Made by a program: the position numbers and the translations under genes. A stretch of 33,869 bases of DNA. It comes from Polaribacter sp. GTDB lineage: Bacteria; Bacteroidota; Bacteroidia; Flavobacteriales; Flavobacteriaceae. Under the pieces are notes generated by a model. It had not been told where the DNA came from. It saw nothing but the letters and a program-made list of their open reading frames with translations, and did not search any database. Location of the stretch: assembly GCA_018608545.1 (NCBI GenBank), contig JABAZI010000047.1:1-33869 (forward strand), written 5' to 3'. Positions 1-9,890 of this stretch are shown here, in pieces (the first letter of the stretch is position 1; every line of letters begins with the position of its first letter).

Positions 1-158
1 CCAGCAATTATTACCTGTTTTCCCTCAGAGAAATCCTGTTTAATTTCACTCGAATTTGTATTTAAAGGATACAAATCTGCAGGATAAGGATTGATCCCTA
101 GCTCTCTTAGTTTAGCTAGTTTTTCTCTTCGTACAACTTCTTGTTCTGATAATTGCAT
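1..158 (-). CDS. lysS: Lysyl-tRNA synthetase, N-terminal 52 residues (partial)
   Basis: This is the start of a minus-strand gene that leaves the window at base 1. Translation from the ATG at 158 begins MQLSEQEVVRREKLAKLREL and continues with GINPYPADLYP and a GKQVIIAG stretch. That is the characteristic N-terminal helix and first strand of class II LysRS (the region leading into the OB-fold anticodon-binding domain). The enzyme charges tRNA(Lys) with lysine in the cytoplasm. Only the N-terminus is visible, so catalytic motifs cannot be checked. A Bacteroidota-type promoter lies 37-67 bp upstream and supports this start. No Shine-Dalgarno sequence is seen, as is usual in this phylum. The family call rests on recognition of the N-terminal sequence. 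Confidence 0.85.
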   Translation of the reverse strand, partial: MQLSEQEVVRREKLAKLRELGINPYPADLYPLNTNSSEIKQDFSEGKQVIIA

Positions 159-194
159 TTGATGTTTTTGTTTTCGGATGTTTAATAAAGCAAG

Positions 195-225
195 CAAAGA
201 TACAATCAATTGAATTAATAGACAA
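195..225 (-). promoter_or_regulatory. lysS promoter (Bacteroidota-type)
   Basis: Read on the minus strand, the -7 element TATCTTTG (195-202) fits TAnnTTTG. A TTG (223-225) lies 20 bp upstream as the -33 element. Transcription would start near 188-190, giving a 5' leader of about 30 nt before lysS. Confidence 0.6.
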
Positions 226-256
226 TTTCACTAATTAATAAAATTCAATAAAAAAA

Positions 257-286
257 TTGCAGGATTACGAAATCGTTGTATATTTG
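257..286 (+). promoter_or_regulatory. Promoter of the putative small RNA
   Basis: TTG at 257-259 and TATATTTG at 279-286 are separated by 19 bp and match the Bacteroidota consensus TTG-N19-TAnnTTTG. It is divergent from the lysS promoter. The predicted start near 290 coincides with the first base of a hairpin. Confidence 0.65.
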
Positions 287-289
287 CGT

Positions 290-400
290 GCTACTTTTTG
301 TTAGAGTAGCAAATAGTTGTGTTGTTTTGGCACTTTTTTAAAAGTGTCATGGTTTTGTTAACCAATGGAAAGCTTCCCTTAAATGGGACGCTTTTTTTTT
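290..400 (+). ncRNA. Putative small RNA of about 110 nt with its own promoter and terminator
   Basis: The stretch begins 4 bp after a strong promoter match and ends in an intrinsic terminator. It contains no convincing reading frame. It could fold as a series of hairpins: 290-295 with 305-310 (GCTACT/AGTAGC), 329-336 with 341-348 (eight pairs, one of them G-U), 351-354 with 360-363 (GGTT/AACC), and the terminator 370-378 with 385-393. This layout suggests an independent small RNA rather than the leader of the lipoprotein gene, whose start lies about 95 bp beyond the terminator. Length and position would allow a flavobacterial 6S-type RNA, but I do not see the single long rod expected for 6S. 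I do not recognise the conserved SRP RNA core either. Identity unknown. Confidence 0.5.
370..400 (+). terminator. Intrinsic terminator of the small RNA
   Basis: AAGCTTCCC (370-378) pairs with GGGACGCTT (385-393) around a six-base loop, with one T-C mismatch. A run of nine T (392-400) follows. Confidence 0.7.
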
Positions 401-495
401 GTTCTTAATTGAACGTTTTTCTCTACGATCCCTTTTGTATTAAATTTTAAATAATACTCAACAAAAATTAGTAAATTCACAGTTAAATTAAAACC

Positions 496-972
496 ATGAT
501 TTTTCGTGCTTTTTCGTTTCTAATAATCCTTTTTTTATGTGCTTCTTGTGATAAATTTTCATTCACAAAAAGACATCAAACTCAGGCTATAGATACTATT
601 GTAGATTTTTCTTTGGTAGATACCTTTCCTTCCTTTAAAAACTGTGATTCTATTTTTGATGCCACACAAAAGGCTGATTGTTTTAGAAAAACAATTCATT
701 TTAAAATTGGGAAAGAACTTCAACAATATTCATTTACGATTAAAGATTCTATCTCTGAAAAGGTGTTTATGAATTTAATCATCAGTTCAAAAGGAAAAGT
801 TGTGCTAGAGAAAGTTCAGTCTTCTGAAAATTGTAAACTTCAATTACCAGAGTTAGATAGTTTATTATTACTTAGTGTCCAGAATTTACCCGTGATATAC
901 CCTGCTATTAAAAGAGGTGTTCCTGTCACAACAAAATACAGACTTCCAATTATCATTGAGTTAAAAGAGTAG
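496..972 (+). CDS. Small lipoprotein with a TonB C-terminal-like domain
   Basis: A 158-residue protein. The N-terminus is a signal sequence with a lipobox-like LCASC ending at Cys18, so the mature protein is probably lipid-anchored. Residues from about 85 to the end look like the C-terminal domain of energy transducer TonB: FMNLIISSKGKVVLEKVQSS, then LDSLLLLSVQNLP, then PAIKRGVPVTTKYRLPIIIEL. This matches the family pattern of two strands, a helix, PA..RG.PV and a final lPI.f strand. Unlike classical TonB there is no inner-membrane helix that continues into a Pro-rich linker; the region between is short and polar. Its partner and role are unknown. The start is the only ATG before the signal sequence. 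A weak AT-rich hairpin with a T run overlaps the stop codon. Confidence 0.65.
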   Translation: MIFRAFSFLIILFLCASCDKFSFTKRHQTQAIDTIVDFSLVDTFPSFKNCDSIFDATQKADCFRKTIHFKIGKELQQYSFTIKDSISEKVFMNLIISSKGKVVLEKVQSSENCKLQLPELDSLLLLSVQNLPVIYPAIKRGVPVTTKYRLPIIIELKE

Positions 973-988
973 CTTTTACTTTTTTTTA
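962..988 (+). terminator. Possible weak terminator after the lipoprotein gene
   Basis: TAAAAG (962-967) can pair with CTTTTA (973-978) across the stop codon, and a run of T (980-987) follows. The stem is short and AT-rich, so this is tentative. No good terminator for the convergent obg gene was found. Confidence 0.3.
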
Positions 989-1014
989 ATAGAAACAGAT
1001 TCAGAACTTAACAG

Positions 1015-2022
1015 TTAAATCTGTTCGTTTGATTTGTTTAACAGTTCCCATAGCTTATCTTTTAGGACTTGCAAACCTGTTTGTGCAATTGATGAGATAA
1101 AAAGAGCTTCAACACCCTCTGGCAATGTTGCTTTGATCTCTTCTTGTAATTCGTCGTCTAGCATGTCTGATTTAGAAATAGCTAATAATCGGTCTTTATC
1201 TAATAATTCAGGATTGTGTTTTTTGAGTTCATTTAAAAGAATATGATATTCTTTATTAATATCATCACTGTCAGCAGGTATTAAGAAAAGTAAGGCAGAA
1301 TTACGTTCTATGTGGCGTAAAAATCGATGTCCTAATCCTTTTCCTTCTGCAGCTCCCTCGATAATACCAGGAATATCAGCAATTACAAAAGTTTTATGAT
1401 TTCTGTGTTCTACAATCCCTAAGTTGGGTTTCAACGTGGTAAAAGCATAGTCTGCAATTTTTGGTTTTGCAGCAGTTAAAACAGATAATAATGTCGATTT
1501 CCCTGCATTTGGAAAGCCTACTAAACCTACATCTGCTAACAGTTTTAATTCCATACGAAACCAACCATCTACACCTTCCATTCCTGGTTGTGCATATCTA
1601 GGTGTTTGATTTGTTGATGATTTGAAATTCCAATTTCCAAGGCCTCCTTTTCCACCTCTAAGTAAAATAACTTCTTTTTGATGATCTGTAATTTCTAAGA
1701 TCACCTCATCAGTATCAGCATCTCTTATAATGGTTCCAAGAGGGACATCGATATAGATGTCTTCAGCATCATGTCCTGTACTTCTACTTTTGCTTCCAGA
1801 ACCTCCACTCTCTGCTCTAAAATGACGTTTAAATTTTAGGTGAAATAATGTCCACATATTTTTGTCACCTCTTAAAATAATATGACCTCCACGACCACCA
1901 TCTCCACCATCTGGGCCTCCTTTGGTAATAAACTTTTCTCTATGTAAGTGCATAGATCCTTGCCCTCCTTTTCCAGAAGTGGCATAAATTTTTATATAGT
2001 CAACAAAGTTACCTTCTGTCAT
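1015..2022 (-). CDS. obg: GTPase Obg/CgtA
   Basis: A 335-residue protein with the Obg domain order. Residues 1-160 form the glycine-rich Obg fold (SGKGGQGS near 16, [13 protein letters not shown] at 34-46). The GTPase domain follows: P-loop GFPNAGKST (169-177), switch FTT near 194, DIPG (216-219), SKSD (283-286) where most GTPases have NKxD, and SSI near 310. Obg is an essential GTPase that acts on the large ribosomal subunit and in stress control. Length is normal for the short form without an extended C-terminal OCT domain. It lies 59 bp downstream of the hpt-adk fusion on the same strand with no terminator between, so the two are probably cotranscribed. Confidence 0.95.
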   Translation of the reverse strand: MTEGNFVDYIKIYATSGKGGQGSMHLHREKFITKGGPDGGDGGRGGHIILRGDKNMWTLFHLKFKRHFRAESGGSGSKSRSTGHDAEDIYIDVPLGTIIRDADTDEVILEITDHQKEVILLRGGKGGLGNWNFKSSTNQTPRYAQPGMEGVDGWFRMELKLLADVGLVGFPNAGKSTLLSVLTAAKPKIADYAFTTLKPNLGIVEHRNHKTFVIADIPGIIEGAAEGKGLGHRFLRHIERNSALLFLIPADSDDINKEYHILLNELKKHNPELLDKDRLLAISKSDMLDDELQEEIKATLPEGVEALFISSIAQTGLQVLKDKLWELLNKSNEQI

Positions 2023-2081
2023 TTTGTGTGTGTATGCGCTTATTTCTTAAACCCTTTTTTTTAGGAAAGAACTAAAACCAT

Positions 2082-3200
2082 TTATAAAGTATTAAATACT
2101 TCTGAAATTCGCTTTGTAATGTCTTCAATAGAGCCAATACCATTAATTCCATAGTATTTATCCTGAGCATCAAAGTACTCTTTTAAAATAGCTGTTTTAG
2201 TATTGTACTCATTAAAACGATTTCTAATTTTTGCTTCATCTGTGTCGTCAGCTCTACCACTTGTTTTTCCTCTTTCTAATAAACGAGTGATTAAAATATC
2301 TTCAGTTACTTCTAAAGCGACCATTCCATTAATTTGTTCCCCTTTTTCAGCTAAAAAAGCATCTAAAGCTTCCGCTTGAGATTGGGTTCTTGGAAAACCA
2401 TCAAAAATAAAACCGTTTGCATCTGTGTTTTTATCTACCTCGGCCTTTAGCATATTAATAGTGACTTCATCAGGGACTAAATCTCCTTCATCCATATATT
2501 TTTTGGCTAGCAAACCTAATTCAGTTTGATTTTTAATATTGTAACGAAATACATCTCCAGTAGAAATGTGAACTAAATGATACATTTCTTTTAAAAATTC
2601 TGCTTGCGTTCCTTTTCCGGCCCCTGGAGGTCCGAATAGTACAATATTTTTCATTTTTGGTGTTGGTGTTAATTGATGAATTGCCGAGCTATTCCTCCCT
2701 AAACTATTGTAATCTAATCCGTAACCTACAATAAACTTATCTTCAATATTTTTTCCGATATAATCTATTGGCAGTTCTTTACGATATACTTCAGGTTTAA
2801 AAAATAGCGTTACGATTTTTAATTGTTTTAAATTTTTATCTTTAAATATGGTATAGATTTCTTGGAGGGTATTTCCAGTGTCAATAATATCTTCTAGAAT
2901 GATTACTGTTCTTCCCGTTAAATCTTCATTAATTCCTACGAGTTCTTTAACTGTTTCTGTAGATGAAGTTCCCTCGTAAGAAGCTAGCTTTACAAAAGAA
3001 ATTTCACATTCTCCTTTAAACGCTCTGACAAAGTCTGCTACAAATAAAAAACAGCCATTTAAAATACCGATGAAAAGTGGGGTTTCCCCTTTTGGCAAAT
3101 CAGCTTTTACTTCTGTAGCCAAACGTTTTACAATAGCCGAAATCTCATCCTTATGAATATAAGGTTTGAAATATAGATCGTGAAGTTTTAATAGGCTCAT
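2082..3200 (-). CDS. Hypoxanthine phosphoribosyltransferase-adenylate kinase fusion
   Basis: A single 372-residue frame carries two purine enzymes. Residues 1 to about 175 are a phosphoribosyltransferase with the PRPP-binding loop VIILEDIIDTGNT (99-111) and the hypoxanthine-type end FIVGYGLDYNSLGRN. From Met183 a complete short-LID adenylate kinase follows: P-loop GPPGAGKGTQ (190-199), the NMP-binding STGD, DGFPRTQSQA, and GRADDTDEAKIRNR. The first domain makes IMP/GMP from free bases and PRPP; the second converts AMP and ATP to 2 ADP. The linker is only about 8 residues (SSAIHQLTPTPK). I recall this fusion as recurrent in Flavobacteriia. A TAnnTTTG element lies 8 bp upstream of the ATG, implying an almost leaderless mRNA. 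Met183 could in principle serve as an internal start for free Adk. Confidence 0.93.
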   Translation of the reverse strand: MSLLKLHDLYFKPYIHKDEISAIVKRLATEVKADLPKGETPLFIGILNGCFLFVADFVRAFKGECEISFVKLASYEGTSSTETVKELVGINEDLTGRTVIILEDIIDTGNTLQEIYTIFKDKNLKQLKIVTLFFKPEVYRKELPIDYIGKNIEDKFIVGYGLDYNSLGRNSSAIHQLTPTPKMKNIVLFGPPGAGKGTQAEFLKEMYHLVHISTGDVFRYNIKNQTELGLLAKKYMDEGDLVPDEVTINMLKAEVDKNTDANGFIFDGFPRTQSQAEALDAFLAEKGEQINGMVALEVTEDILITRLLERGKTSGRADDTDEAKIRNRFNEYNTKTAILKEYFDAQDKYYGINGIGSIEDITKRISEVFNTL

Positions 3201-3207
3201 TTATTTG

Positions 3208-3215
3208 CAAATATA
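3208..3215 (-). promoter_or_regulatory. -7 element of the hpt-adk/obg transcript
   Basis: The minus-strand sequence TATATTTG fits TAnnTTTG and sits between the secDF terminator and the ATG at 3200. No clear TTG was found at -33. Transcription would start within a few bases of the start codon. Confidence 0.45.
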
Positions 3216-3235
3216 CTCCCTATAAATTGAATGAA

Positions 3236-3280
3236 AAAACCGTTTTTTAATTCTGATATTCAGAAATCAAAAACGGTTTT
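3236..3280 (-). terminator. secDF terminator
   Basis: A perfect 12-bp stem (3236-3247 with 3269-3280) encloses an inner hairpin TTCTGA/TCAGAA (251-256 with 260-265 of the 3000s). On the minus strand it is followed by a run of six T (positions 3239 down to 3234). It lies 20 bp after the secDF stop codon and upstream of the hpt-adk promoter. Confidence 0.8.
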
Positions 3281-3299
3281 ACTTTATTTTTAAGTAGAA

Positions 3300-6272
3300 T
3301 TATTTATTCTTTTCTTCTTTTTTTGAAGTATCATACATAATTGGAGTTGCCACAAATAATGATGAATAAGTTCCAACAGCTACTCCGATAATTAATGCAA
3401 ACATAAATCCTTTAATAGAATCTCCTCCGAATAGAAAGATCGCTAGCATCACTAATAATGTGGTGAGTGATGTATTGATGGTTCTTCCTAAAGTAGAGCT
3501 TAATGCTTTGTCTACAACCTCACTATATTTCCAGTTTGGATGTTTTCCAGTAAACTCTCTAATTCTATCAAAAATAACCACCGTATCATTCAAAGAATAC
3601 CCAACTACTGTTAATATTGCAGCAATAAATGATTGACCAATTTCCATGTCAAAAGGCATAAAGTTGTAGGTAATAGAAAATACTGCCAATACAATTAGTA
3701 CATCATGGAAAACTGCAGTTACAGCTCCAATAGAGAATGATACTTTTCTAAAACGTAATAATATATAAAGGAAAACGACTAGTAACGATCCAAATACAGC
3801 ATATAATGCAGATTTTTTAATGTCATCAGCAATCGTTGGCTCTACTTTCATGTAACTCATGATTCCTGCTCCTTGTTTTTCAAAACCAGGTTTGAATTTT
3901 TCGTAAGTAGTAGTTCCTAGGTAGTTCTTTAATCCTGTAAATAGCGCTTTTTGAACTTGCTCATCTACTTGCTGACCTTCATCCTCAATTTTGTATACAG
4001 TTGTAATTTTTAATTGATTATCTGTACCGTATGTTTTGACTTCGGGTGCAGTACCAAATTGTTCTTTTAAGCTTCCTGCAACAGCAGTAGCGCTGATCGT
4101 TTGATCAAAACGAACCACATAAGAACGTCCTCCTTTGAAATCAACTCCTTGTTTTAATCCAATAGAGAAAATAGAAATAATTCCTGAAATGATAATAGCA
4201 CCAGAAATTAAATAGGCGATTTTACGTTTCTTTAAGAATGATGCATTGATATTTTGAAACCATCCTTTTGAGATTGTTGTGTTAAAAGTTAAGTTTGTCC
4301 CTTTGGTAACCGCTTTATCAATTAATATACGTGTAATAAATACTGCCGTAAATAATGATGTTGCGATACCAATCATTAATGTTAATGCAAACCCTTTAAT
4401 TGGTCCCGTACCAAAAACATATAAAATAATACCGGTTAATAAGGTGGTAATATTTGCATCTATAATTGCAGATAAAGCTCCCTTTATAGAAAAACCTTCT
4501 TCTATAGATTGTTTTAATCCTTTGCTTTTAAAGAGGCCTTCCTTGATTCTTTCGAAGATTATTACGTTTGCATCTACAGACATACCAATCGTTAAGATAA
4601 TCCCTGCAATACCTGGTAATGTTAACACCGCATTGAATGATGCTAAGATTCCGAAAAGGAATAAAATATTTACGATTAAGGCAATATCAGCATACAGACC
4701 CGCTTTTCCGTAGTATAGAATCATCCAAAGTAATACGAGGATAATTGCCAAACCAAAAGAGAGAAAACTTGCATCAATAGCTTCTTGTCCAAGAGACGGA
4801 CCAACTACTTCTATTTGAATAATTCTTGCAGCAGCTGGTAATTTTCCTGCTTTTAATACTGTAGAAATATCTTCTGCTTCGGCAATAGTCATGCTTCCAC
4901 CAGAAATAGAGGTTCTTCCACCAGTAATTGGTGTATTTACAGAAGGAGCTGTATATACATAGTTATCTAGTACAACAGCGACAAATTTACCTTGGTTTTT
5001 GGTGGTCATTTTAGCCCACTGTTTTGTTCCAGAGCTATTCATTGTCATGCTAACTTCTGGTTTGTTGAGTTGGTCAAAAACTTGAGAAGCGTCTAAAATA
5101 ACGTCTCCTTCAATTGATGCTTTCCCATTTCTACTGCCTTTGATAGCGTATAAGTTAATCAATTCAGAACCATCTGTCCCTTTACTAGATTTATAATCCC
5201 ATAAGAATTTTACATATTTTAATTCTTTTGGCAATAGAGCTTGAAGCTCTTTTCTTTTGAGTAAGTTGTTAACAGTTGCCGTATCTATAACTCTAGCTTG
5301 CGCAACCAAAGAGCTCATTTGTTGTTGAGATTGTGCTACATTCGGAAATAAGTAGGTGAAAAGATTTTTTTGATTGACATTGGTAGAGTCTTTGGTTTCT
5401 CCTAATAAATCGTCAATGTCATCTTTTTTAACGGTATCTTCTTTTTCTGAAACGGTGGTGTCTTTTAACAACTCAGCAACGATGCTATTTGCTTCAAAAA
5501 AATACCCTTGAACTTCTGCATTGGTATATACTTCCCAAAATTGTAATTCAGCTTTACTGGTAATTAATTTGGTAACACGTTCAATATCTTTTGCTCCAGG
5601 CAACTCAATTTGAATTCTTCCAGAGTTTCCAATTCGTTGAATGTTGGGTTGGGTAACACCAAATTTATCAATTCTACTTCTTAATACTTCAAAAGCAGTA
5701 CCAATAGAACTATTAATTTCTTTTTGGAGTGTTTCTTTGACCGTAATATTCTCTTCGTTAAAAGAAATTTTTTCACTTAACGCTTTTGTGCCAAAGATAG
5801 AAGGGTCACTTAATTTCGTGTCTCCTGCAATTTTTTCGAACTCTTCAAAAAACAAATCTAAATAATTGGCGTTGTCGTTTTTCTGTGCTTCTGCAGCTGC
5901 ATCTAGTGCTTGGTTGAAAACAACGTTTTTAGAATCGTTGGATAAACTTTTCAATACTTCTTTTACCGATACTTGTAAAATAGCATTGATACCACCTTTT
6001 AAATCAAGACCAAGATTCATCTCTTTGTCTTTCACATCATTGTAGCTGTATTTTGTAATTCCTAAATCAAGAATCTCTTTGTTAGCAACACTATCAAGGT
6101 ACTTTCTTTCAAAAGCAGCTTTTTGCCTTGCATCGGAATCAGTTCCTTTGTTTTGCGCATAGATTTTTGCATCATCTTCAACTTTATTTGCTAAAAATGT
6201 AAATGATAATTGATATAAACTCACTAATCCAAAAAGGATTGCGAATAATTTAATAAGTCCTTTGTTTTGCAT
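3300..6272 (-). CDS. secDF: Protein translocase subunit SecDF (fused)
   Basis: A 990-residue inner-membrane protein with SecD and SecF in one chain. An N-terminal membrane helix is followed by the SecD signature LGLDLKGGINAILQV near residue 88. Then comes a long periplasmic region and the first RND-like membrane block (about 510-670) with GIAGIILTIGMSVDANVIIF. The SecF half begins near 685 and carries GVDFKGGRSYVVRF (about 705) and the second membrane block with TVVGYSLNDTVVIFDRIRE. SecDF uses the proton-motive force to help pull secreted proteins through SecYEG. The fusion is usual in Bacteroidota. The region from about 255 to 350 contains acidic, low-complexity sequence (KEDTVKKDDIDDLLGE), an insertion typical of this lineage. 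It is monocistronic, with a clear promoter and terminator. Confidence 0.96.
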   Translation of the reverse strand: MQNKGLIKLFAILFGLVSLYQLSFTFLANKVEDDAKIYAQNKGTDSDARQKAAFERKYLDSVANKEILDLGITKYSYNDVKDKEMNLGLDLKGGINAILQVSVKEVLKSLSNDSKNVVFNQALDAAAEAQKNDNANYLDLFFEEFEKIAGDTKLSDPSIFGTKALSEKISFNEENITVKETLQKEINSSIGTAFEVLRSRIDKFGVTQPNIQRIGNSGRIQIELPGAKDIERVTKLITSKAELQFWEVYTNAEVQGYFFEANSIVAELLKDTTVSEKEDTVKKDDIDDLLGETKDSTNVNQKNLFTYLFPNVAQSQQQMSSLVAQARVIDTATVNNLLKRKELQALLPKELKYVKFLWDYKSSKGTDGSELINLYAIKGSRNGKASIEGDVILDASQVFDQLNKPEVSMTMNSSGTKQWAKMTTKNQGKFVAVVLDNYVYTAPSVNTPITGGRTSISGGSMTIAEAEDISTVLKAGKLPAAARIIQIEVVGPSLGQEAIDASFLSFGLAIILVLLWMILYYGKAGLYADIALIVNILFLFGILASFNAVLTLPGIAGIILTIGMSVDANVIIFERIKEGLFKSKGLKQSIEEGFSIKGALSAIIDANITTLLTGIILYVFGTGPIKGFALTLMIGIATSLFTAVFITRILIDKAVTKGTNLTFNTTISKGWFQNINASFLKKRKIAYLISGAIIISGIISIFSIGLKQGVDFKGGRSYVVRFDQTISATAVAGSLKEQFGTAPEVKTYGTDNQLKITTVYKIEDEGQQVDEQVQKALFTGLKNYLGTTTYEKFKPGFEKQGAGIMSYMKVEPTIADDIKKSALYAVFGSLLVVFLYILLRFRKVSFSIGAVTAVFHDVLIVLAVFSITYNFMPFDMEIGQSFIAAILTVVGYSLNDTVVIFDRIREFTGKHPNWKYSEVVDKALSSTLGRTINTSLTTLLVMLAIFLFGGDSIKGFMFALIIGVAVGTYSSLFVATPIMYDTSKKEEKNK

Positions 6273-6310
6273 GTTCTTTAGTTTATGACGACTTCTTTTT
6301 TTAAAACGAG

Positions 6311-6341
6311 CAAATATAGTATTTCAAAGTAGCCTAAACAA
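6311..6341 (-). promoter_or_regulatory. secDF promoter
   Basis: On the minus strand, TATATTTG (6311-6318) has a TTG (6339-6341) 20 bp upstream. Predicted transcription start is near 6305, leaving a leader of about 33 nt before the ATG at 6272. Confidence 0.6.
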
Positions 6342-6604
6342 TTATTTTATCACATTTGTGAATGTGTTTAGGTCTTTTTTTTTACTTCAAAAATTGTACA
6401 AATTGTCAGATTCTGAAATAGAAGGGCTTTCATTGCTTAATTTGATCGAATTTTAATGCTAATATTGAAAATATACTACTTCTATTTTACAAATACTTTT
6501 TAGCTTTTTAAATGTCTTAGAGGGCCAAATTAGGCGCTAAGGTTAAGAAGTTGAGGAGTGTGAAAAAATTCGTTTAAACTGAAACCCATGGTTGTTTTTC
6601 TAGT
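6342..6604. other. Intergenic stretch without recognised content
   Basis: This AT-rich DNA lies between the secDF promoter and the mdh terminator. I found no plausible reading frame, promoter match or strong hairpin on either strand. Together with its flanking sites it makes up the 393-bp gap between secDF and mdh. Confidence 0.5.
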
Positions 6605-6637
6605 AAAAAAAATCCAGCCAAAAGGCTGGATTTTTTT
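6605..6637 (-). terminator. Terminator of mdh (symmetrical, could work on both strands)
   Basis: AATCCAGCC (6611-6619) pairs perfectly with GGCTGGATT (6624-6632) around AAAA. On the minus strand it is followed by a T run (6610-6605), and on the plus strand by TTTTTTT (6631-6637). It lies about 30 bp after the mdh stop. A second small inverted repeat, AATTCCTT/AAGGAATT (6643-6660), sits between stop codon and terminator. Confidence 0.85.
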
Positions 6638-6665
6638 GCTATAATTCCTTTTAAGGAATTGTATT

Positions 6666-7592
6666 TTATAATTCTAACAATCCGTTTGTTTTAGAAACAC
6701 CGGCAGCAGATTCTTGCATATGTGCTTTTTCGGTAGCATTTAAATTAATTTCTACAATACTTTCAATTCCGTTTTTTCCTAAGATAACGGGAACTCCAAT
6801 ACATAAGTCATTTAAGTCATATTCCCCTTCTAGTAGAACGGAACAAGGAAATATTTTCTTTTGATCACAGGCAATTGCCTGAACCAAGCCACTAACTGCA
6901 GCTCCAGGAGCATACCATGCAGAAGTCCCTAATAAGCCCGTTAATGTTGCGCCACCAACTTTGGTGTCTTGCAACACTTGCGCTAATCGTTCTTCAGAAA
7001 TAAATTCTGAGACAGGTACAGAATTACGTGTTGCTAGTCTGGTTAAAGGAACCATTCCTTTATCCGAATGACCTCCAATCACCATTCCGTCAACATCAGA
7101 AATTGGTGCTGCTAATGCTTCCGCTAATCTGTATTTAAAGCGAGCTGAATCTAATGCGCCACCCATTCCAATAATTCTATTTTTTGGCAACCCGGTAGTT
7201 TTATGAACTAAATAGGTCATGGTGTCCATTGGGTTGGAAACTACAATAATAATGGTATTTGGAGAATGTGTAATTAAGTTAGAAGAAACTGTTTTTACAA
7301 TTCCTGCATTAATTCCAATTAATTCTTCCCTCGTCATTCCTGGTTTACGAGGAATCCCTGAAGTGATCACACAAATATTTGAATTGGCTGTTTTTACATA
7401 ATCATTTGTGCTTCCTGTAATTTTTGTATCAAAACCATTTAAGGATGCTGTTTGCATTAAGTCCATCGCTTTCCCTTCTGCATATCCTTCTTTAATATCC
7501 AACAAAACAACTTCTGAAGCAAAGTTTTTAATTGCGATGTATTCTGCACAGCTTGCACCTACTGCTCCTGCCCCAACAACTGTAATTTTCAT
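6666..7592 (-). CDS. mdh: Malate dehydrogenase
   Basis: A 308-residue NAD-dependent malate dehydrogenase of the LDH-like class, interconverting malate and oxaloacetate in the TCA cycle. Visible features: the Rossmann motif GAGAVG (7-12); Asp32 at the end of strand 2, which selects NAD; the substrate-binding arginines R82 and R88 in the loop GIPRKPGMTREE; VVSNP (117-121); the Asp-Arg pair D148 and R151 in GALDSARFK; and catalytic His175 in GGHSD. Arg82 in the loop distinguishes malate from lactate dehydrogenases. The gene is monocistronic, with a terminator just downstream and a TAnnTTTG element about 42 bp upstream of the ATG. Confidence 0.96.
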   Translation of the reverse strand: MKITVVGAGAVGASCAEYIAIKNFASEVVLLDIKEGYAEGKAMDLMQTASLNGFDTKITGSTNDYVKTANSNICVITSGIPRKPGMTREELIGINAGIVKTVSSNLITHSPNTIIIVVSNPMDTMTYLVHKTTGLPKNRIIGMGGALDSARFKYRLAEALAAPISDVDGMVIGGHSDKGMVPLTRLATRNSVPVSEFISEERLAQVLQDTKVGGATLTGLLGTSAWYAPGAAVSGLVQAIACDQKKIFPCSVLLEGEYDLNDLCIGVPVILGKNGIESIVEINLNATEKAHMQESAAGVSKTNGLLEL

Positions 7593-7633
7593 TTTTATGT
7601 AATTTTTTAAGATTTATAAATAAATAATTCCTG

Positions 7634-7641
7634 CAAAAGTA
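7634..7641 (-). promoter_or_regulatory. -7 element of the mdh promoter
   Basis: The minus-strand sequence TACTTTTG fits TAnnTTTG. No TTG at the expected -33 distance is evident, so confidence is moderate. Predicted start near 7628. Confidence 0.4.
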
Positions 7642-7800
7642 CAAAAATAACGCAAGGTATACCTCTTAGTAAATAAAAAATAGAGCGCTATACTAATGCG
7701 TAATTTCTGTTATATTTTAATGAGTCTAAGATGAGAACTCGGAGTTTACTCTCCTATTTTTTTGAGTTAAAATTTAACGAACAGGAGCTATTTATAATAA

Positions 7801-7830
7801 AAACACACACTCGAACAGGAGTGTGTGTTT
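7801..7830 (-). terminator. gyrB terminator
   Basis: AAACACACACTC (7801-7812) pairs with GAGTGTGTGTTT (7819-7830) around a six-base loop, a perfect 12-bp stem. On the minus strand it runs into a TTTTTATT stretch. It lies about 30 bp after the gyrB stop codon. Confidence 0.8.
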
Positions 7831-7858
7831 GGATTTTTATCTTTAAAAATAATAATAA

Positions 7859-9850
<1,992 letters not shown>

Positions 9851-9860
9851 TTATTCATTT

Positions 9861-9890
9861 CAAATTTACGATTTTTAAGAGGTTTTTCAA
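9861..9890 (-). promoter_or_regulatory. gyrB promoter
   Basis: On the minus strand, TAAATTTG (9861-9868) matches TAnnTTTG, and a TTG (9888-9890) lies exactly 19 bp upstream. Predicted start near 9856, leaving about 60 nt of leader before the chosen gyrB start. The upstream ATG at 9832 would also lie within this transcript. Confidence 0.65.

Noticed and set aside
349..400. Short frame from ATG 349 in the small RNA as a third leader peptide
   Set aside because: No run of one amino acid's codons; the frame runs into the terminator T tract, and no amino-acid gene follows.
1009..1025. Inverted repeat AACAGATT/AATCTGTT (994-1025) as the obg terminator
   Set aside because: It overlaps the obg stop codon and lacks a T run on the minus strand.
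4279..4713. A 144-codon plus-strand frame inside secDF
   Set aside because: It lies wholly antisense to a strongly conserved membrane domain, and its residues reflect the complement of the hydrophobic codons. No promoter or family similarity.
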